Source: Terriglobia bacterium (GTDB lineage: Bacteria > Acidobacteriota > Terriglobia > UBA7540). From it: 6,609 nt of DNA. Of the stretch, positions 1-4,352 are shown piece by piece. The stretch covers positions 1 through 6,609 of the forward strand of contig JASHTR010000118.1 in the NCBI GenBank assembly GCA_030040455.1, written 5' to 3'. The number at the start of each line of letters is the position of its first letter. The stretch's first letter is position 1. Under the pieces are notes generated by a model, which ran no database searches, was not told where the DNA came from, and was given only the letters and a program-made list of their open reading frames with translations. A program made the translations under genes and the position numbers.

Positions 1-571
1 ACCACCGAACGCCTAAGTCTTGCATCCACGCGTAATGTTTCCAAAGCGCTTCAAAGTCCGATGGCTTTTCGTAATCAAACGGTCGGCTGGAAGAGAGGAT
101 GGGATTCATGCTAAAGCAGAACTCAATTCCGTGCTGCCGACACTCCCTCACGACGCGCTCAAAAGCGGTTCTCTTTGATTCCGGCAATGGCTCGTACCAG
201 CGATTCGATGGTTGCTTGGGAATTCGCGCCCATGCCCCATGAACTTCCAAATCCCACAGCGAGGTGTAACAGTTCATCAGGAAGTTCATCCTGTAATTCG
301 CCATGACGGGGATCGTCTCCAAATACTGTGTTGGCGTCCACGCCCACCCCTTGATGCCGCGCAACTTAAACCCAGGCGCTGCGCCGTATTTGGAAACCCC
401 TTCCGGCATGGGCAAAATCTGCTCGGGAAGGGTCACGTGATATGGTTGTCGCGGCGACATTGCCGCCGTGCCGGCCGTCGGGACGCGAGATGCTAGAACA
501 GGCTTCCCAAGCGCCAGCCCCGCTGATGCCGTCACCGCTTGCAATAGTTCTCGACGCGTTAGGCGAAACAT
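1..571 (-). CDS. Tat-exported GH84/NAGidase-like glycoside hydrolase, 3' end cut by window
   Basis: The frame opens at ATG 571-569 and runs without a stop for 190 codons to base 1, so the C-terminal part is missing. The N-terminus is a Tat signal: TRRELLQ at residues 5-11, then a hydrophobic Ala/Leu/Gly stretch ending near VLA (residue 27), with no lipobox Cys. After a Pro-rich linker, residues 68-190 look like the start of a TIM barrel of the beta-N-acetylglucosaminidase (NAGidase, GH84) type: GFKLRGIKGWAWT (68-80), YRMNFLMN (93-100), RWYEPLP (124-130), GIEFCFSMNP (148-157) and DLGVRW (185-190). In GH84 the last motif comes just before the catalytic Asp pair, which would lie outside the window, so activity cannot be judged. 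The start is supported by GAGG five bases upstream, next to the stop of the ceramidase-like gene 8 bp away, implying translational coupling. A GH20-like or other TIM-barrel hydrolase is the main alternative. The reading frame and Tat signal are secure; the family is moderately secure. Confidence 0.72.
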   Translation of the reverse strand, partial: MFRLTRRELLQAVTASAGLALGKPVLASRVPTAGTAAMSPRQPYHVTLPEQILPMPEGVSKYGAAPGFKLRGIKGWAWTPTQYLETIPVMANYRMNFLMNCYTSLWDLEVHGAWARIPKQPSNRWYEPLPESKRTAFERVVRECRQHGIEFCFSMNPILSSSRPFDYEKPSDFEALWKHYAWMQDLGVRW

Positions 572-582
572 AATTCCTCTCA
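572..582 (-). promoter_or_regulatory. Shine-Dalgarno joining genes 3 and 4
   Basis: On the minus strand the junction reads TGAGAGGAATTATG. The TGA stop of the ceramidase-like gene is immediately followed by GAGG, five bases before the ATG of the Tat-exported glycosidase-like gene. A ribosome finishing the first gene ends on the binding site of the second, the usual arrangement for coupled translation within an operon. It is the clearest ribosome binding site in the window. Confidence 0.8.
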
Positions 583-1866
583 GTATGCTGTATTTTGGGG
601 CGCATCGCTCAGCCGGCCCAGCATTTTGTATACATTCACCAGCGCTTCGTTCACCATCCGCTCGCCCGCGCCAACCTCAATCCAGGTGGTGGCGCCGAAA
701 GCCCCATAGCCTCCTTCCGCAGCAGCGCGAATGGTGGGGAAGTAACCAAAGTAACCGTTCGCGTAGCCGAGGAAAAGACAATCCTTCAATGGGCAACGGT
801 CCCGCCAGTTGATCTGGAACTCCACAAAAGCTTCGCCCGGCACGGCCAGAAATGCAATCCGTTTGCCGACCAGAATGGTGGTAAGCGGCAGCACCCACTC
901 CTGCCGGATGCGCGGGGCAAACCGCTCGAAGAATTCCGGGCCAAAGTTGAGCAGCGCTTCCCGGAATGCCTCGGGCTGCCAGCGCAAGCCGAATTGGACA
1001 TGACTCTCCACAAAATCGAGACTGCACGGCTCCAAAGCCTCCGTGCGAATCGCATGGGCAACGCGCGCAGCTTCCCGGCCCAGTTCCGCTCCCGTCCAGT
1101 CCCGCACCCTCACGGCATCCTCCGCAAGCGGAGTTACCGCATGATAGGGATTGATGTCGCCTGCGGCGCCCTGAAGGAAGAAACACACTGGCGCGCCGCC
1201 GAAGGCTTCTCGCGCGGTTCTGACGGCTACGCCGGGGAAATCCGCGGAATATTTTATATTGTCAGGGCCGAAGACCACCGGGTGGCAGGCGTAATTCATG
1301 AGGATGGCGAGAGGCGAACCGCCCTCAGAGTCTATACGCAGGACAGTGACGGTGGGATCAACCGGCGACGTTGGAATGCGTGTAATGTTTCGATTAAACC
1401 AGGTGATCTTTCCATCCTCCTCCACGCGACGTCGGTTGTAGCCAATATATACGTGGCCGTATCCGATGCCGATTCGGGCTTCCTGCCTATTGTGATGCGC
1501 TTCGTCAATCGCGTTCGCGATCTTTTGAAGCGTTGCCATCTCCCACTCCGGGACGTTCTCCGGCGAATATTCATCCTGGATCACAGGCCCCGAGTGTGTA
1601 TGAGAAGCGACCGTGATAACGCACGAAATGCCGCTCCGACCTCTCACGACGCGACGCAAACGCTCAAGGGATGAGGGTCCGAAACACCTTCCCAGGTCGA
1701 GAGCGACTAGCGCGAGCCGCTTCTCTCCCGCGCTCAGGACGAGCACCCGCGCGTAAAGCCGATCCAGAGCGCCTTGCGATGGCTCCGTCCGCGCGGCGTA
1801 GCCCCATAGATGCAGACCCGGAGAAGGCGTAATATCTATTTCAGCAACGCCAGCTTTCATACCCAT
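580..1866 (-). CDS. Neutral/alkaline ceramidase N-terminal-domain family hydrolase
   Basis: A protein of 428 residues from the ATG at 1866, matching the N-terminal catalytic domain of neutral/alkaline non-lysosomal ceramidases (zinc amidases that split ceramide into sphingosine and fatty acid). Visible marks, in order: AGVAEIDITP with GLHLWGYAAR (residues 5-25); SHTHSGP (88-94), whose second His (91) is a zinc-ligand position; NYACHPVV (191-198, His195); QGAAGDINP (232-240); VPGEAF (342-347, Glu345); and GYFGYFPT (371-378), where Tyr372 or Tyr375 is the likely last ligand. The classical enzymes have GDxSPN with the nucleophile Ser; here the corresponding residue is Asn239, so the reaction may differ. 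Classical ceramidases are about 650-750 residues with a C-terminal Ig-like domain and are secreted; this one lacks both that domain and any signal peptide. Starts at 1878 (ATG) or 1860 (ATG) are also possible; 1866 has GGA just upstream. The family is secure; ceramide as substrate is not. Confidence 0.85.
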   Translation of the reverse strand: MGMKAGVAEIDITPSPGLHLWGYAARTEPSQGALDRLYARVLVLSAGEKRLALVALDLGRCFGPSSLERLRRVVRGRSGISCVITVASHTHSGPVIQDEYSPENVPEWEMATLQKIANAIDEAHHNRQEARIGIGYGHVYIGYNRRRVEEDGKITWFNRNITRIPTSPVDPTVTVLRIDSEGGSPLAILMNYACHPVVFGPDNIKYSADFPGVAVRTAREAFGGAPVCFFLQGAAGDINPYHAVTPLAEDAVRVRDWTGAELGREAARVAHAIRTEALEPCSLDFVESHVQFGLRWQPEAFREALLNFGPEFFERFAPRIRQEWVLPLTTILVGKRIAFLAVPGEAFVEFQINWRDRCPLKDCLFLGYANGYFGYFPTIRAAAEGGYGAFGATTWIEVGAGERMVNEALVNVYKMLGRLSDAPQNTAY

Positions 1867-1905
1867 ATCATCCGTCATCAGCAATTCGTTCGCTACGAGC
1901 GTAAG

Positions 1906-1950
1906 GTCACATGCCGGGATTCTTCCGCTTCACTTCGCGTCAGAACGACA
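1906..1950. repeat. Putative dispersed intergenic repeat (GAAG-rich)
   Basis: In the gap between genes 2 and 3, the minus strand reads GTTCTGACGCGAAG, then TGAAGCGGAAGAATC, then CCGGCATGTGAC. The GAAG unit recurs three times within 17 bases. It closely resembles a short sequence I recall seeing many times between genes in acidobacterial and some other soil bacterial genomes (forms like CATTCTGAGCGAAGCGAAGAATC). Only one copy lies in this window, so its repeat status rests on memory and not on sequence shown here. It is non-coding in the gene direction: an in-frame TGA falls inside it before any start codon. Confidence 0.4.
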
Positions 1951-2006
1951 GCATCCGAAAGTTTCGCAGAACCTTGGATTAACGGCTGAGCGCTGGCTAC
2001 TGAAAG

Positions 2007-4184
2007 CTAATACTGAGCTACGACCTCAACTCTCTCACCCAGCATAGAGCCGGGCAGTTCAACTGCCTCATCCTGAAACGAGTTCCACAGCTTGCCGTTC
2101 ACCGTAACCCCTTTCAGTTGCCTGCCGGCAGCGGGAGCCCGCAGCCACAACTTCACATGGGCCGGATAACGCCCGGTCCCGGCAGCCAGTGGATCGAGGA
2201 CGGCCCGAATCTGGTTGCCCTCCGGACTGCCTGCAATCGTACAACTGAGCAACCCGTACTTTGTGGGCGCACGACTCACCGTAATGCCTTTGCCCACCAG
2301 TAGCCACGCGCGGGGCGTGCCCGATGCCAGCAGGAGGTCGTTACCCTCATGGCGAACAAACATTAATCGCAACAGCCGAAGCTGTTGCGTATCCGAATAG
2401 GTGTGCGGCAGCGTCATTTCGTTAATGCCGTAAGGCAGGTGCGTAACCTCAACCGAAGAATAAGTGCCCCGCGACATTCCATAAGCCAGCATCGAGTAAA
2501 ACGTAAGGAGAAGCCTGTTTGCGTTTCCATTTCGAAGCTGCGTTAATGCATAGCCGTAGGTATAGGCGTGGTCTACGCCATCTGCAAACCGGTCGAGGCC
2601 CAGGAGCAAGCCACCCCTTGCGTCCATATAGCGAGTAATCCAATCGGTGCGTTTGTCGTGGGGGCCAAAGATCCGTGTTTCCAATATCAACGGCGCTACC
2701 AAACCGTAATAGTTGCCCCCGCCCTGCTTGAGCAACCGCTGTGTCAGCGGCTCAACCGGCAACGCCTCAATTCCCTCCACGTTCGTCACGGTGCGTTGCA
2801 TGGAATCCAGGATGTCGTTCCGATAGTCATTAGCTTCGTTAAGCCATCTCTGGCCTTCCGCCGCCATTCCAGCCTCTCGAAAAGCGAGGGCTGCTTCGTG
2901 CATTCCCAGCCAGTTGTACGAGTCCGAATAATAGGAACAGACCGGTTTTGGGTAATCCACATAGGAGGACATGGCAGGGAGCAGCCCGTAAGTAACTGAC
3001 TTCACGCGGTTGTGAAGCGCTTTTGTGGTTTTGCGAGTCCGGCTGATCCACTCGCACGACTGGATCATGCGAGGAGCAACGGTCTTGAACCAGGCAAGAT
3101 CGTGACTGAATTCATATTGCTGCGCCAAAGCAAATAGCAACGCGCCATTGTCCGGCAGTCCATACACCGTGATATAGGACCCGTCCGGCCGCTGGTGCTT
3201 GAGCATGTCGTCAAGATATTTTTCAGCCTCTTTCCAGTAGCCGTAGCGCGAAAGCGCGTCACAATACAAAGAGGCGCTGTATCCGTACACTTGTTCGTAA
3301 AAACCGCTTCCATCGTGAATCTCGTAATTTCCATTCATCTTGTGGACGTTCAGAAAGTGGTACATAAGCCAAGCCCGGTAGGCGTCATTTACCCGGGCTT
3401 CGGGCGTGGTTATCTGCATGTGCTGGTTCAGCAATCCCTTCCAGAACGATTCTGTTTCGTTCAGCGCGCGGTCGAATTCCTGCGCGTCAACGGGCGAAAC
3501 CAGGCGCTGCGGGTTCACATAGTAAGGTATCTTGAAGTAAAAATCGTGCCGGGCGCCTGCCGGGATTTGCGCTGAGTATGACGGGACCGGTCCTCCCAAA
3601 GCGGGAGCAGAATAGACCGTGATGTGAGTCTCGAGCGCCACCGTGCGCGGGTTCGATACCCGGAACCTTACATAGGCCCACAGAGGCTCATCCGGACTCA
3701 AGTTCCGAGAGTAGCCAAGCACCGTCTCTTCATACAAGAGCCGGTTGAAAGGCCATCGGGTTTCGACCACCGGCAAATACCCTCCAAGCAAGCATCGCGT
3801 GACAGGCCCTCCGACGCCATAGGGCGAAGGCGGATCGCCCAGCCGAAACGAAACCAGCTCTCGTCCATGTTCCCCTTTGCGAGCTCTCCCCAGCTCCAAA
3901 GAGCCGTCCCACTCCACGCCGATTGCTTCCGGATGTTCCTTCACGCCGACAATCGCTCGCGGGCGTTTCATTGCGGGGAAGTAGCGGGCGACACGGCCAA
4001 ATGACGGCTCTCCTTCAGCCAGCACCTCCTGTCCAAGCACGTCCGTATTAGCCTCTAAAGCCCGCTCGGCATTCGGGCCGAATTTCCAAGGCATCAGGTT
4101 GGTTTGACAAAAAATAGCCGAAGCGCTGAATAGGAGGACGATCGAGCTCAGCGCGAGGATCAGAATGAGAATTCTTTTGGTCAT
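2007..4184 (-). CDS. Secreted six-hairpin (alpha/alpha toroid) glycosidase-like protein
   Basis: A protein of 725 residues from the ATG at 4184. The start is chosen because it places a textbook Sec signal peptide at the N-terminus: MTKR, then a long Ile/Leu/Val/Ser core (residues 5-20) ending SASAIFCQ; AIFC is a poor lipobox, so signal peptidase I cleavage is more likely. AGGA lies 10 bases upstream. The layout is a beta-sandwich-like N-terminal domain (about 30-240, with GGYLPVVETRW and EPLWAYVRFRVSNP), a linker helix, a helical repeat domain (about 260-600) with aromatic-Gly motifs (FYEQVYGYS 295-303, NYYGLVAPLILETRIF 491-506, FYSMLAYGMSRGTY 562-575), and a C-terminal beta-domain (about 610-725). 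This is the architecture of six-hairpin glycosidases such as the GH78, GH116 or GH63 type, but I cannot place it in a numbered family. It aligns along its length with the upstream gene. Glu297 in YEQ matches Glu314 there and is a candidate catalytic residue (inference). The enzymatic role is unproven. Confidence 0.75.
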   Translation of the reverse strand: MTKRILILILALSSIVLLFSASAIFCQTNLMPWKFGPNAERALEANTDVLGQEVLAEGEPSFGRVARYFPAMKRPRAIVGVKEHPEAIGVEWDGSLELGRARKGEHGRELVSFRLGDPPSPYGVGGPVTRCLLGGYLPVVETRWPFNRLLYEETVLGYSRNLSPDEPLWAYVRFRVSNPRTVALETHITVYSAPALGGPVPSYSAQIPAGARHDFYFKIPYYVNPQRLVSPVDAQEFDRALNETESFWKGLLNQHMQITTPEARVNDAYRAWLMYHFLNVHKMNGNYEIHDGSGFYEQVYGYSASLYCDALSRYGYWKEAEKYLDDMLKHQRPDGSYITVYGLPDNGALLFALAQQYEFSHDLAWFKTVAPRMIQSCEWISRTRKTTKALHNRVKSVTYGLLPAMSSYVDYPKPVCSYYSDSYNWLGMHEAALAFREAGMAAEGQRWLNEANDYRNDILDSMQRTVTNVEGIEALPVEPLTQRLLKQGGGNYYGLVAPLILETRIFGPHDKRTDWITRYMDARGGLLLGLDRFADGVDHAYTYGYALTQLRNGNANRLLLTFYSMLAYGMSRGTYSSVEVTHLPYGINEMTLPHTYSDTQQLRLLRLMFVRHEGNDLLLASGTPRAWLLVGKGITVSRAPTKYGLLSCTIAGSPEGNQIRAVLDPLAAGTGRYPAHVKLWLRAPAAGRQLKGVTVNGKLWNSFQDEAVELPGSMLGERVEVVAQY

Positions 4185-4194
4185 GGCACGCTTG

Positions 4195-4198
4195 TCCT
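4195..4198 (-). promoter_or_regulatory. Weak ribosome binding site supporting the 4184 start
   Basis: AGGA on the minus strand, with ten bases between it and the ATG at 4184. The spacing is a little long, but together with the signal peptide starting at that ATG it favours 4184 over the in-frame TTG at 4274, which has no signal peptide directly after it. Confidence 0.4.
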
Positions 4199-4232
4199 GG
4201 ATCTGAGGTGTTAAAAAATCTGGCTGACAAAC

Positions 4233-4252
4233 AAAAAGCCTCGAGCAAAGGC
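4233..4252 (-). terminator. Weak terminator-like hairpin in the gene 1-gene 2 gap
   Basis: On the minus strand GCCT, a seven-base loop, AGGC, then TTTTT (4237-4233). The stem has only four pairs, so it would be a poor rho-independent terminator. It lies between the two toroid glycosidase-like genes and could reduce read-through. It may equally be a chance by-product of the repeat-like sequence around it. Confidence 0.22.
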
Positions 4253-4326
4253 GAAGAGACGCAAAGACCCCCAAAGCAAACCAAGGGGTTGTTCTTGGGG
4301 TTTTTTGGCGCCTTGGCGAGAGGTTT
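4244..4326. repeat. Putative dispersed intergenic repeat with nested hairpins
   Basis: This segment is built from related short words: GCAAAGGCG (4245-4253), GCAAAG (4261-4266), CCAAAG (4271-4276), CCAAGG (4281-4286) and the palindromic GGCGCC followed by TTGGCG (4307-4317). Two alternative stems are visible: CCAAG/CTTGG (4281-4285 with 4294-4298, eight-base loop) and CCCCAA/TTGGGG (4269-4274 with 4295-4300). The left part (AAAGGCG, GACGCAAAG) and the complement of the right part (CAAGGCG, CGCCAA) form an imperfect inverted repeat. It resembles the 'CGCAAAGGCGCAAAGACGC' family of intergenic repeats I recall from many environmental bacteria. Copy number cannot be judged from this window. Confidence 0.45.
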
Positions 4327-4352
4327 TTGATCTTTTCCCAGCTTCGTACTGG

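Noticed and set aside
366..605. Minus-strand 79-codon frame over the gene 3-gene 4 junction
   Set aside because: It is out of frame with both genes. The frame starting at ATG 571 gives a Tat signal and barrel motifs, whereas this one gives neither.
595..1674. Long plus-strand open frame of 359 codons
   Set aside because: It lies wholly antisense to the ceramidase-family gene, whose motifs are unmistakable. Its own translation is Arg/His-rich with no domain pattern.
4215..4240. Promoter-like TTGTTT ... TTTTTTAAC on the minus strand upstream of the left paralogue
   Set aside because: The match to -35 and -10 consensus is poor and lies in an A/T-rich part of a repeat-like gap, so it is not reported as a promoter.
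4185..4274. Thirty-codon N-terminal extension of the left paralogue from TTG at 4274
   Set aside because: It would bury the signal peptide behind a stretch encoded by the repeat-like element, and TTG there has no good ribosome binding site. ATG 4184 explains the signal peptide directly.
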